DNA of 27,825 nt from an uncultured Eubacteriales bacterium. Lineage in GTDB: Bacteria > Bacillota > Clostridia > Oscillospirales > Acutalibacteraceae. The notes beneath the pieces were generated by a model. The model saw nothing but the letters and a program-made list of their open reading frames with translations. It ran no database searches and was not told the origin of the DNA. Position numbers and translations under genes: made by a program. Positions within the stretch are counted from its first letter, which is position 1. Every line of letters starts with the position of its first letter. The stretch covers positions 1-27,825 of the forward strand of contig CAKSOB010000010.1 of NCBI GenBank assembly GCA_934476545.1. Reading direction: 5' to 3'. Shown one piece after another: positions 13,759 through 21,245 of this stretch.

Positions 13759-14832
13759 TTAGCTGAGCTTGGCGTTGCCGGTTTGGATGATGCCTAAGTA
13801 GCTCTTGCCGGTGTTGACGGAAATCTGCTTGCCGTCGGTGTCGGTAATGGTGATGCCGTCCTCCTCGGTGGGCTTGGACCACTTGATTTTCTGGCAAGCG
13901 CCGCCGGAGATGTAGTAGCCGGTGCCACCGGTCCAGTCCACGTTCATGCGACCCTTTGCATCCCGAACGGACAGGTCGGTTTCCAAGACAAAGACGTTGG
14001 TGTAGCTGAGCTGCTTGCCGGTAGCGGAATCCATGTGAGGATTGCCGTTGTGTTGCTTCAGATAAACCTGATTTTTGCTGTCATAGGTAAAGGTGCTGAA
14101 GTACGGCTCTGCCGCATCATCGGAGAAGCGGAAGTCCACGGTGGTACACTCGGTCTTGCCGCCGTCCGGCTTTACGACTTTGCCTTCCTCGTTAAACCGG
14201 AAGATTGGAGTATTTTTGCCATCCTTCAAATCGGTGCGCATCTTGGCTTCTTCCATGGCTTTTGGAACATTTTCGCCCTTCAGCATCATGGTGTGTTCCA
14301 GCGCATAGGTTTGCAAACGCTCTGGATCTCGCTCAAACAGCAGCTCGTTGCCGTTGTTGCCGTCAAATCGGTCAATGTTCAACCGCTGCAGGGTGTCCAG
14401 TGCAATGGTTTTGTCGTAGCCGCAGTGAATGTACAGCGCGTCCAGCCCCTCTGCCAAAATCGGGTAGTAGTAGCGGCAGCTGCGGATAGAGCAAACATCC
14501 GGAATTTTGGTGTAGTCGCCGTAGACTGCCATCATACGGGTGATGCCGCCCTCTACCAAAGTTTCAAACATCAAGTCTGCATCGCTGATGCCGTATTGAG
14601 GCAGGGATTGGGAAATGTTGTTGATCATAACCGCAACGGGACGTTTGCCCACCGCTTCTTTGGAAAGGTTGTTTTCACCGGTCAGGTTGTTTACGGTGGT
14701 GCGGGCAACCGGTGTCTCGCTGACGGTAGAGGTTTCCGGCGCAGAAGAAACCGGCTCCGCCTCCTGTCCACAAGCGGTGAGGGATATCACGCCGGCAACC
14801 AACAGGGCTGCCACAATGAAAATCTTTTTCAT
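13759..14832 (-). CDS. DUF3048 lipoprotein (YerB-like)
   Basis: I chose the ATG at 14832 (AAAGGAGA upstream), not the start 23 codons earlier, because it places the signal peptide at the N-terminus. The 357-residue protein has lipobox LTAC with Cys21. DUF3048 follows: RPVAVMINNISQSLPQYGI at about residues 65-85, then SDADLMFETLVEGGITRMM. The C-terminal DUF3048_C region includes GTGYYISGGACQKIKW. Proteins of this type (B. subtilis YerB) are anchored on the outer face of the membrane. YerB has been linked to cell envelope processes, but the activity is not established. Monocistronic, divergent from birA, with its own promoter at 14866-14894. Confidence 0.88.
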   Translation of the reverse strand: MKKIFIVAALLVAGVISLTACGQEAEPVSSAPETSTVSETPVARTTVNNLTGENNLSKEAVGKRPVAVMINNISQSLPQYGISDADLMFETLVEGGITRMMAVYGDYTKIPDVCSIRSCRYYYPILAEGLDALYIHCGYDKTIALDTLQRLNIDRFDGNNGNELLFERDPERLQTYALEHTMMLKGENVPKAMEEAKMRTDLKDGKNTPIFRFNEEGKVVKPDGGKTECTTVDFRFSDDAAEPYFSTFTYDSKNQVYLKQHNGNPHMDSATGKQLSYTNVFVLETDLSVRDAKGRMNVDWTGGTGYYISGGACQKIKWSKPTEEDGITITDTDGKQISVNTGKSYLGIIQTGNAKLS

Positions 14833-14865
14833 GGGTACATCTCCTTTATCTTGGATCTTACTTGC

Positions 14866-14894
14866 AGTATAGCACGTTCTTTTTCTCACCGCAA
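14866..14894 (-). promoter_or_regulatory. Promoter of the DUF3048 lipoprotein gene
   Basis: On the minus strand: TTGCGG (14889-14894), a 17-base spacer, then TATACT (14866-14871) with an upstream TGC. Confidence 0.7.
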
Positions 14895-15001
14895 TGGGCA
14901 AGCGGTTTCAATTTTGACATCATTTGGTTTAAATTGGTAAAAAGAAAGCATAAATTTTAGAAAAATTTCACAGAAGATTCGGAGAAACCAACGGGCAACG
15001 G

Positions 15002-15030
15002 TTGACCCTCTTTGTTTCCCGCATTATAAT
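15002..15030 (+). promoter_or_regulatory. birA promoter
   Basis: TTGACC (15002-15007), a 17-base spacer, then TATAAT (15025-15030), 24 bases before the start codon. No biotin operator palindrome was recognised here. Confidence 0.8.
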
Positions 15031-15054
15031 AGAAAGAGAAAAGGAGGCGTGGAT

Positions 15055-16047
15055 ATGACGTCAAAAAGCAAGGTGCTTCGGTTATTGGAGCAAAATCGTG
15101 GAGTGTTTCTTTCGGGAGAAGCCTTGGCAGGCAAGCTGGAGATTTCTCGCTCCGGTGTGTGGAAAGCCATCAACGAATTGAAAAAGGAAGGCTATGAAAT
15201 TACCGCCGTGACCAACAAGGGCTATTGCTTGGAAACCAGCAGCGACCTGCTCTCCAAGGAGGGATTGGCTGCCTATTTGCCCACAGGCTTTCCTATGGAG
15301 CGGGTGCATTTGCACAAGGTCATCGACTCCACCAACAACGAGGCAAAGCGGTTGGCAGTGGGCGGGATTCCCGGTGGAATCGTAGTGCTTGCGGAAGAAC
15401 AGACCGGCGGAAAAGGACGACTGGGTCGGAGCTTTTATTCTCCGCCGGGCAGCGGTATTTATCTCTCTGTGCTGTTGCGCCCCAACACCTCCTTGGAGCA
15501 GTCGGTGATGATTACGACTGCTGCCTCCGTGTGCATTTGCCGTGCCATTGAAGGGGTCACCGGCAAGCGCTGCGACATCAAGTGGGTGAACGATGTGTAC
15601 TGCGAGGGCAAGAAAATTTGCGGCATTTTGACCGAAGCCGTTACCAATGTTGAAACCGGCTCCATCGACTCCATTGTGGTGGGCATTGGCATCAACTTTA
15701 AAATGAAGCCGGAGGACTTCCCTGAAGAAATTCGTGGCAAAGCCGGTGCGCTCTATGAAGACGACACCCAGGGCGTGACCCGAAACCAACTGGCAGCGGC
15801 GGAGATTTTGGAGCTTTCCAAGCTGGAAGAAATGCTGGAGAGCGGCAGCTATTTGGCAGAGTACAAGCGCCGCTCCATTGTGCTGGGACGGCAGGTGCAG
15901 GTGGTTTCCGCCGGAGAGGAGCGCGCCGCCTTGGTAGAGGATATTGACGAAACCGGCGGCTTGGTGGTGCGTTGGGCAGACGACAACACCGTGGGGCATA
16001 TCCGCACCGGCGAGGTGTCCATTCGTGGATTATTCCAAAATGAATAA
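15055..16047 (+). CDS. birA: BirA, biotin-protein ligase and biotin repressor
   Basis: I chose the ATG at 15055 because AGGAGG is seven bases upstream (a GTG at 15049 is too close to it). The 330-residue bifunctional protein has a winged helix-turn-helix domain (about residues 5-60; GEALAGKLEISRSGVWKAIN). The ligase core carries the biotin/AMP loop GGKGRLGRSF (118-127), then KWVNDVYCEGKKICGILTE. A small SH3-like C-terminal domain (about 280-330) completes it. It forms biotinyl-AMP and attaches biotin to carboxylase carrier proteins. The DNA-binding domain implies control of biotin genes, though none lie in this window. Single-gene transcript by layout; no clear strong terminator was seen after it. 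Confidence 0.95.
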   Translation: MTSKSKVLRLLEQNRGVFLSGEALAGKLEISRSGVWKAINELKKEGYEITAVTNKGYCLETSSDLLSKEGLAAYLPTGFPMERVHLHKVIDSTNNEAKRLAVGGIPGGIVVLAEEQTGGKGRLGRSFYSPPGSGIYLSVLLRPNTSLEQSVMITTAASVCICRAIEGVTGKRCDIKWVNDVYCEGKKICGILTEAVTNVETGSIDSIVVGIGINFKMKPEDFPEEIRGKAGALYEDDTQGVTRNQLAAAEILELSKLEEMLESGSYLAEYKRRSIVLGRQVQVVSAGEERAALVEDIDETGGLVVRWADDNTVGHIRTGEVSIRGLFQNE

Positions 16048-16140
16048 TCTACCCACATCGGTGTCTTTTTCTTACCAATAATGAACAAGAAACCCCTACA
16101 TTTTTCAGCAGTTTTTTCTGTCGGATTTGCGAGAAATCTG

Positions 16141-16169
16141 TTGCAAAGTTCTGCTTCCCATGATAGAAT
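16141..16169 (+). promoter_or_regulatory. Promoter of the polysaccharide deacetylase gene
   Basis: TTGCAA (16141-16146), a 17-base spacer, then TAGAAT (16164-16169). It lies within the 190-base gap after birA. Confidence 0.6.
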
Positions 16170-16202
16170 TTGTGATAGTGAAATTTGTTAAAATATCACA
16201 AA
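16169..16202. repeat. Inverted repeat in the deacetylase leader
   Basis: TTTGTGATA (16169-16177) and TATCACAAA (16194-16202) are perfect 9-base arms with a 16-base AT-rich centre. The repeat begins at the end of the -10 box. It could be an operator or an RNA hairpin. Spacing is wrong for a CRP-type site. Confidence 0.5.
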
Positions 16203-16237
16203 AAACATGACAGATGTGGAAAGAAGGATTTTGAAAA

Positions 16238-17209
16238 ATGAAAAAGAAGCGCAACGCATCCAAATGGGTGTCTTTGGGTTTGGGAGTGCTGTTGGCAGCA
16301 GGCATTTCCTTGGGGTTGACCGGCTGTGGAGGAGGTCAGTCTGCCGACGGTTCGGATACTGTTTCCGAAACCTCCATCGGTGCGGAAGCCAACGGCGACC
16401 ACAACACCTACTCTGTGGGAACGGTGTCCACTCAAAACGGTAAGCGTCACCACGGTGGCTATAGTCGTTATATAATGCGGGTGGAAACCAAGGGCGTAAA
16501 GCCTCATAGAAATCAGGATAAGAATCAGGGACAGCAATCCAACGGGCAGAACAGCGGCGGTATTTCTCCTTCTGACGTAGACTTGACCGGTATTGATACC
16601 ACGAAGCCTATGATTGCCCTGACCTTTGATGACGGTCCCGGTGCAGGCACCGAGAAAATCTTGCAGATATTACAGGAGAATGATGCCAAGGCAACTTTCT
16701 TTGAGGTGGGCACATCCATTCAAAACTATCCGGAGCTGAGCAAGAAGCTGGCAGATGCGGGAATGCAGATGGCAAGCCACACATGGGATCACCCGGACAT
16801 GACTTCTCTCTCCGACAGTGAGATTGAAAAAACACTGAGCAAAACAGCAGCGGAGATGGAAAAGGCAACCGGCGGCACTACCCCAAGCGCCCTCCGTCCG
16901 CCATACGGTGCGGTAGACGATAACGTAAAGAGCCAAGTAAACCTGCCGATTATTCTCTGGAGCATTGACACATTGGACTGGTCCAGTCGAGATGCAGATG
17001 CTATTTGTCAGAAAGTGGATGCAGCTGAACCGGGCGATGGCGACATCATCCTGTTCCACGACATTTACGAATCCACTGCCGATGCGGTGGCTCGTTTGGT
17101 GCCGCAGCTCAAAGCCAAAGGCTTCCAGCTCGTTACTGTAGAGCAAATGTTTGCCGCAAAAAATAAGGAACTGAAAAACGGAACCGTTTACTGCGATTCC
17201 TACGAATAA
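16238..17209 (+). CDS. Lipoprotein polysaccharide deacetylase (NodB domain)
   Basis: This 323-residue protein starts with a lipoprotein signal and lipobox LTGC (Cys30). A Ser/Gly/Asn/Gln-rich and basic spacer (about 31-115) leads to a NodB catalytic domain (about 122-305). Visible catalytic features are TFDDGPG (Asp131 and Asp132), metal ligands His181 and His185 in SHTWDHP, RPPYG (Arg220), and the late motif LFHDIY (His274). All the residues for a metal-dependent deacetylase are present. It likely removes acetyl groups from peptidoglycan or another surface polysaccharide on the outer face of the membrane; the exact sugar is not certain. AGAAGGA precedes the ATG. It has its own promoter and terminator. 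Confidence 0.92.
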   Translation: MKKKRNASKWVSLGLGVLLAAGISLGLTGCGGGQSADGSDTVSETSIGAEANGDHNTYSVGTVSTQNGKRHHGGYSRYIMRVETKGVKPHRNQDKNQGQQSNGQNSGGISPSDVDLTGIDTTKPMIALTFDDGPGAGTEKILQILQENDAKATFFEVGTSIQNYPELSKKLADAGMQMASHTWDHPDMTSLSDSEIEKTLSKTAAEMEKATGGTTPSALRPPYGAVDDNVKSQVNLPIILWSIDTLDWSSRDADAICQKVDAAEPGDGDIILFHDIYESTADAVARLVPQLKAKGFQLVTVEQMFAAKNKELKNGTVYCDSYE

Positions 17210-17214
17210 ACCGC

Positions 17215-17248
17215 AAAAAACTCTGTGGATTGCCCGCAGAGTTTTTTT
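17215..17248 (+). terminator. Rho-independent terminator of the deacetylase gene
   Basis: CTCTGTGG (17221-17228) pairs with CCGCAGAG (17234-17241), flanked by an A-run before and seven T after. Confidence 0.85.
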
Positions 17249-17257
17249 GTTTGCTCC

Positions 17258-17269
17258 AAAAGCGCTTTT
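17258..17269. promoter_or_regulatory. AAAAGCGCTTTT palindrome upstream of hprK
   Basis: This is a perfect 12-base palindrome about 57 bases upstream of the hprK -10 box. It resembles the core of a CcpA catabolite-responsive element, which would suit hprK, but the outer bases do not match well. Confidence 0.3.
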
Positions 17270-17322
17270 TAGAAAAAATTGCTGAAATCTTTCTGCTTTT
17301 CCGTGCAATCTCAAAAGTTTTA

Positions 17323-17331
17323 TGCTATACT
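17323..17331 (+). promoter_or_regulatory. Extended -10 promoter of the hprK operon
   Basis: TGCTATACT lies about 60 bases before the hprK start. No strong -35 box is seen at the right distance. Confidence 0.6.
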
Positions 17332-17392
17332 AAAACTATCTATCAGAAAACGATGCCGCAGCAGCGGCAAATACAGAAAAGGCGGTGCGCAT

Positions 17393-18355
17393 ATGTCTGA
17401 GTATCAAATATCCTTAGCTCGTGTGGAAAAGGAGTTGGGATTAAAGACCCTTTACAGTCCCGCAGAACTGGATACCCTGTTTGTAAAGTCCCGGGAAGTG
17501 AATCGCCCCGGCTTGGAGCTGAACGGCTATTTGGAGTATTTTGAAGCCTCCCGCATTATTGTGTTCGGCAACCAAGAGGTATCCTTCCTCAATTCTCTCC
17601 CGGACGAAAAAAAGCGAGAAGCCTTGGGTTATATTCTTCCGGCGCATCCGCCGGCTGTTATTTTTGCCAGAAGCTTGCAGCCCAGTGATTTGTTCATGGA
17701 AATGGCAAGACAGCACCAGGTTCCGGTGTTCCTCACTGATGACACCACCTCCAGTGTAGTTTCGGCGTTGGTATCCCTTCTGAATGTAGAGCTTGCCCCA
17801 AGAGTGACCCGCCACGGCGTTCTGGTGGAGGTTTACGGTGAAGGCATTTTCATTGTGGGCGACAGCGGTGTTGGTAAGAGCGAAACTGCCATCGAGCTGG
17901 TTAAGCGTGGACACCGGCTTATTGCCGACGATGCGGTGGAGATTCGTCGGGTATCCGCCAAAACCTTGGTTGGCTCCTCTCCCGCAAACATTCGCCACTT
18001 CAGTGAGATTCGTGGTATCGGTATTATCAATGTGGCAAACCTGTTCGGTATGGGTGCGGTAAAGCCTACCGAGCGCATTGACTTCATTGTGAACTTGGAG
18101 GAGTGGGACGATACCAAGTCCTACGACCGCATGGGTCTGAATCGGGAGTGTACCGAGATTCTGGGCTTGAAGATTCCGGTATTGACCATTCCGGTGCGGC
18201 AGGGTCGAAATCTGGCAGTCATCATTGAAGTTGCCGCCATGAACAATCGCCAAAAAGCCAGCGGCAATGACGCTGCCCTAGAGCTGATGAAGAATCTTGG
18301 CTTGGATACCACCATGATGGGCATAACGGAAACCATGATTGATTTAGAGATTTAA
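17393..18355 (+). CDS. hprK: HPr kinase/phosphorylase
   Basis: I chose the ATG at 17393 because it has AAAGGCGGTG upstream and gives 320 residues, the normal family length. An N-terminal domain (1 to about 130) precedes the kinase domain, which has HGVLVEVYGEG (catalytic His141), Walker A GDSGVGKS (156-163), ADDAVEIRR, and the signature EIRGIGIINVANLFG (205-219). It phosphorylates and dephosphorylates HPr at its regulatory serine, and so controls CcpA-dependent carbon catabolite repression and sugar uptake. It heads an operon with murB, rapZ and whiA, a common arrangement in Clostridia. No HPr or Crh gene is in the window. Confidence 0.97.
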   Translation: MSEYQISLARVEKELGLKTLYSPAELDTLFVKSREVNRPGLELNGYLEYFEASRIIVFGNQEVSFLNSLPDEKKREALGYILPAHPPAVIFARSLQPSDLFMEMARQHQVPVFLTDDTTSSVVSALVSLLNVELAPRVTRHGVLVEVYGEGIFIVGDSGVGKSETAIELVKRGHRLIADDAVEIRRVSAKTLVGSSPANIRHFSEIRGIGIINVANLFGMGAVKPTERIDFIVNLEEWDDTKSYDRMGLNRECTEILGLKIPVLTIPVRQGRNLAVIIEVAAMNNRQKASGNDAALELMKNLGLDTTMMGITETMIDLEI

Positions 18356-18380
18356 GCATAGAACGAAAGGAAGACTTGGG

Positions 18381-19295
18381 ATGGAACGGAACGAACAACT
18401 GGCGCTGTTACAAGAAGCCGCCGAGCAAGCAGGCTGTCGGTCTTGCAGAAATGAAAGAATGAGCGAGCATACCACCTTTGCTGTTGGCGGACCGGTGGAT
18501 TTGATGCTGACGGTTCCCAATTTGGATGCGCTGCGACTGGTTCTCTCCACGCTGCGCCGCTTAGAACTTCCGTATCATGTGATGGGCAAAGGCTCTAATT
18601 TGTTGGTCAGTGACGAGGGCATTCGTGGCGTGATGTTGGTGCTGTCCGATGAGTTTGCCAAACTGGAGGTTACCGGCAACCGCATTACCTGCGGTGCGGC
18701 AATGTCCCTGACCGGACTGTCCAAAGCTGCTGCCGACCACAGTCTCACCGGCATGGAGGGGGCGTGGGGGATTCCCGGCAGCGTTGGCGGCGGATTGTTC
18801 ATGAATGCCGGCGCTTATGATTTTGAAATGAAAAATGTCATTGTCAGCGCAGACTTTCTGCAAGAGGACGGCACCCTTGTCACCCTGCAAAAAGAGGAGA
18901 TGGAGTTGTCTTATCGCCACAGCGCCTTCCAAAGGAAGAAGGGCATCATTACCTCAGTGACGGTGGAGTTACAGCCTGGCGACGAGCAGGCAATTCGAGA
19001 AAAAGTAAAGGACTTTATGACACGGCGCAGTGAAAAGCAGCCGTTGAATTACCCCAGCGCCGGCAGTACCTTCAAGCGCCCGGAGGGACATTTTGCAGGC
19101 AAGCTCATTGAAGATTGCGGACTGAAGGGCAAGCGGGTAGGCGGTGCAGCCGTCAGTGAAAAGCACGCCGGCTTTGTTATCAATCAAGATCACGCCACCT
19201 GCCGGGATATTTTGGACTTGATTCATCTGATTCAAGAAACGGTCAAGACAGAAACCGGTGTGGACTTGGAATGTGAAATTCGCTATTTATCTTAA
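18381..19295 (+). CDS. murB: MurB, UDP-N-acetylenolpyruvoylglucosamine reductase
   Basis: This 304-residue cytoplasmic FAD enzyme carries out the NADPH-dependent second step of UDP-MurNAc synthesis for peptidoglycan. The FAD-binding PCMH-type domain includes TTFAVGGPVDLML (about 32-44), GKGSNLLVSDEGIRG (70-84) and GIPGSVGGGLFMNAGAY (about 130-146). Then follow SYRHSAFQ and the C-terminal catalytic region YPSAGSTFKRP, with the FAGKLIEDCGLKG helix. It is of the type II MurB (shorter) form usual in Gram-positives. AAAGGAAG precedes the ATG, 25 bases after hprK. A 63-base gap follows before rapZ. Confidence 0.96.
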   Translation: MERNEQLALLQEAAEQAGCRSCRNERMSEHTTFAVGGPVDLMLTVPNLDALRLVLSTLRRLELPYHVMGKGSNLLVSDEGIRGVMLVLSDEFAKLEVTGNRITCGAAMSLTGLSKAAADHSLTGMEGAWGIPGSVGGGLFMNAGAYDFEMKNVIVSADFLQEDGTLVTLQKEEMELSYRHSAFQRKKGIITSVTVELQPGDEQAIREKVKDFMTRRSEKQPLNYPSAGSTFKRPEGHFAGKLIEDCGLKGKRVGGAAVSEKHAGFVINQDHATCRDILDLIHLIQETVKTETGVDLECEIRYLS

Positions 19296-19358
19296 ACAAG
19301 CACAGGCTATGGGAGTGCGGTATGTCCATAGTCTTGGGAAGGGAACAGGAGGAAGAAG

Positions 19359-20216
19359 ATGGAATTTGTAATTGTAACGGGATTTTCCGGTGCAGGCAAG
19401 TCGGTGGCGATTGATGCCATGGAGGACATCGGATTTTATTGCTTGGACAACATTCCGCCCAAGCTGATTCAGCCCTTTTATGACTTGTGCCTGCAATCCA
19501 AAGACGGCTTTAAGCGAGTGGCAGTGGTCACCGACATTCGTGGCGGAGAGCAGTTCTCCACCTTGTTTGAATCCTTAGACCGCCTGAAAGCCGCAGGAAA
19601 GCCCTATAAGATTTTGTTCTTGGATGCAGCCCAGGCGGTGCGAATCAATCGCTATAAAGAAACCCGCCGCCGCCATCCGCTGTTGGACGGCAACCTGTTT
19701 TCCTTGGAGAATGCCATGGAGCGAGAGGAGCAAATCCTCAAACCGGTGCGGGAAATCTCCGATTATATCATTGATTCCACCCACACCTCACCGTCTCAAA
19801 TGCGGCAGAGGATTGCCAACTTATTCTTGTCCAATTCCTCTGATGCCTTGGCAGTTACCTGTATGTCCTTCGGCTTTAAGCACGGTGTTCCCACCGAGGC
19901 AGACTTGGTCTTTGACGTGCGGTGTCTGCCCAACCCATTCTACATTCCGGAGCTGAAAAAGCTCACCGGATTGGACGACAGCGTGCGGGACTACGTTCTC
20001 AAGTGGGACGAAACCAAGGGGCTTTTTGAGCGCATTGTGTCCCTGATTGATTATTCTCTGCCGCTGTATTGCAACGAGGGAAAAAGCCAGCTGGTCATTG
20101 CCATCGGCTGCACCGGCGGACACCACCGCTCCGTTGCCTTAACGCAGTTGCTCTACGACCACCTGTTAAAGCAGGATGTGCGGGTCAGCGTCAATCATCG
20201 TGACATTCACAGATAG
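19359..20216 (+). CDS. rapZ: RapZ/YvcJ family nucleotide-binding protein
   Basis: This 285-residue protein has an N-terminal P-loop domain with Walker A GFSGAGKS (8-15) followed by the family-typical SVAIDAMEDIGFYCLDNIPP. VVTDIRGG comes next, and the conserved C-terminal domain includes FGFKHGVP and IAIGCTGGHHRSVALTQ. In Enterobacteria RapZ is an RNase adaptor that senses glucosamine-6-phosphate. In Firmicutes the orthologue YvcJ binds and hydrolyses GTP/ATP, and the RNA role is less clear. GGAGGAAG precedes the ATG. It sits nine bases before whiA. The yvcK (glmR) gene that lies between these two in Bacillus and many Clostridia is absent here. Confidence 0.95.
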   Translation: MEFVIVTGFSGAGKSVAIDAMEDIGFYCLDNIPPKLIQPFYDLCLQSKDGFKRVAVVTDIRGGEQFSTLFESLDRLKAAGKPYKILFLDAAQAVRINRYKETRRRHPLLDGNLFSLENAMEREEQILKPVREISDYIIDSTHTSPSQMRQRIANLFLSNSSDALAVTCMSFGFKHGVPTEADLVFDVRCLPNPFYIPELKKLTGLDDSVRDYVLKWDETKGLFERIVSLIDYSLPLYCNEGKSQLVIAIGCTGGHHRSVALTQLLYDHLLKQDVRVSVNHRDIHR

Positions 20217-20225
20217 GGGAAGGTT

Positions 20226-21155
20226 ATGTCTTTTTCAGCAGAAATCAAACAGGAATTATGTAATCTGTCATCGGGAGAGGGCGCACAGCGCACCGCCTTG
20301 TGCTATGGTATGCTGCGCTTTGCCAGAAGCTGCAATTCGCAGACCATCACACTGGTCACCGAACACCCCGGATTTGCTCGCTTTGCCTCGGATTTGATCG
20401 TGGAGGAGTGCGGCGTGTTTGTGGACATGGAAACGAAAATCACCCACCGCAAGCAAGCGCCGGAAAGCTGCACTGTCACCGTGGCAGGCGACGACCAACG
20501 AAATAAAGTTTTGGAGCATTTCCCCGGCATTCACGATGGCGTTGCTGCTCGCATTGACCACCGATTTTTGCAGGAATCGGGCTGTGCCGCTGCATTTTTG
20601 CGAGGTGTGTTCCTTTCCTGCGGAACGGTCATCAACCCGGAGCGAGAGTATCATTTAGAGCTTTCTGCGGTACATATGCACTTGGCAGAGGATCTTTGCA
20701 ACCTGCTTTCCTCTTTGGAGGAGCTGTCCATTCAGCCCTCAGTCATTTGCCGAAAAGGCTCCGTGGTGGTCTATTTAAAGGAAAGCGAAGCCATTGCCGA
20801 CTTCCTGACCTATATCGGCGCGCAGAACGGCGCGCTGGAATTGATGCAGGTGAAGATGATGAAGGAACTGCGGAACGATGTAAATCGCCGCTCCAACTGC
20901 GAAACCGCCAACATCATGAAAACCGCCAACGCTGCCGCTGTGCAGCGCATTGCCATCGAGCGGATACAAAAATACATGGGGTTGGAGCAGCTTTCGCCGG
21001 AGCTGAAAGAGCTGTGCGAGCTGCGCTACGAAAACCCCGGAATGTCTTTGCGGGAGTTGGGTGAGAATCTCTCGGCGCCGATTTCCCGCAGCGGTGTGAA
21101 CCACCGGATTCAAAAAATACTGGAACTGGCGGAAACCTTGCCGCCGTTGGAATAA
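20226..21155 (+). CDS. whiA: WhiA, DNA-binding protein linked to cell division
   Basis: This 309-residue protein starts MSFSAEIKQELC, as WhiA proteins do. It has the LAGLIDADG homing-endonuclease-like N-terminal fold (FLRGVFLSCGTVINPEREYHLE at about 122-143) and a C-terminal helix-turn-helix (about 225-300; RRSNCETANIMKTANAAAVQ, then LSPELKELCELR, PGMSLRELG and ISRSGVNHR). In Bacillus it affects chromosome segregation and Z-ring formation; in actinomycetes it is a sporulation regulator. GGGGAAGG precedes the ATG, nine bases after rapZ. Last gene of the hprK operon, followed by a hairpin terminator at 21177-21202. Confidence 0.96.
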   Translation: MSFSAEIKQELCNLSSGEGAQRTALCYGMLRFARSCNSQTITLVTEHPGFARFASDLIVEECGVFVDMETKITHRKQAPESCTVTVAGDDQRNKVLEHFPGIHDGVAARIDHRFLQESGCAAAFLRGVFLSCGTVINPEREYHLELSAVHMHLAEDLCNLLSSLEELSIQPSVICRKGSVVVYLKESEAIADFLTYIGAQNGALELMQVKMMKELRNDVNRRSNCETANIMKTANAAAVQRIAIERIQKYMGLEQLSPELKELCELRYENPGMSLRELGENLSAPISRSGVNHRIQKILELAETLPPLE

Positions 21156-21176
21156 ATCAAACATCGCTTTGCAGAG

Positions 21177-21202
21177 AGGGCGGGGGCTTGCCCCTGCCTT
21201 TT
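21177..21202 (+). terminator. Hairpin terminator between whiA and dnaE
   Basis: AGGGCGGGGGC (21177-21187) pairs with GCCCCTGCCTT (21190-21200) with two G-T wobbles (the innermost pairs form the loop). A short T-run follows. It probably ends or weakens transcription from the hprK operon before dnaE. No clear dnaE promoter was found in 21203-21245, so some read-through is likely. Confidence 0.7.
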
Positions 21203-21245
21203 GTAATTTACAGAGCGGAAACTTTCAAAAGAAAGGAAGATTCTT

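Noticed and set aside
16048..16080. Terminator after birA
   Set aside because: The only stem (CAC/GTG before a T-run) is too short to support a confident call.
16171..16200. CRP/FNR-type site TGTGA...TCACA
   Set aside because: The half sites are separated by 20 bases rather than about 6, so a CRP/FNR dimer would not fit.
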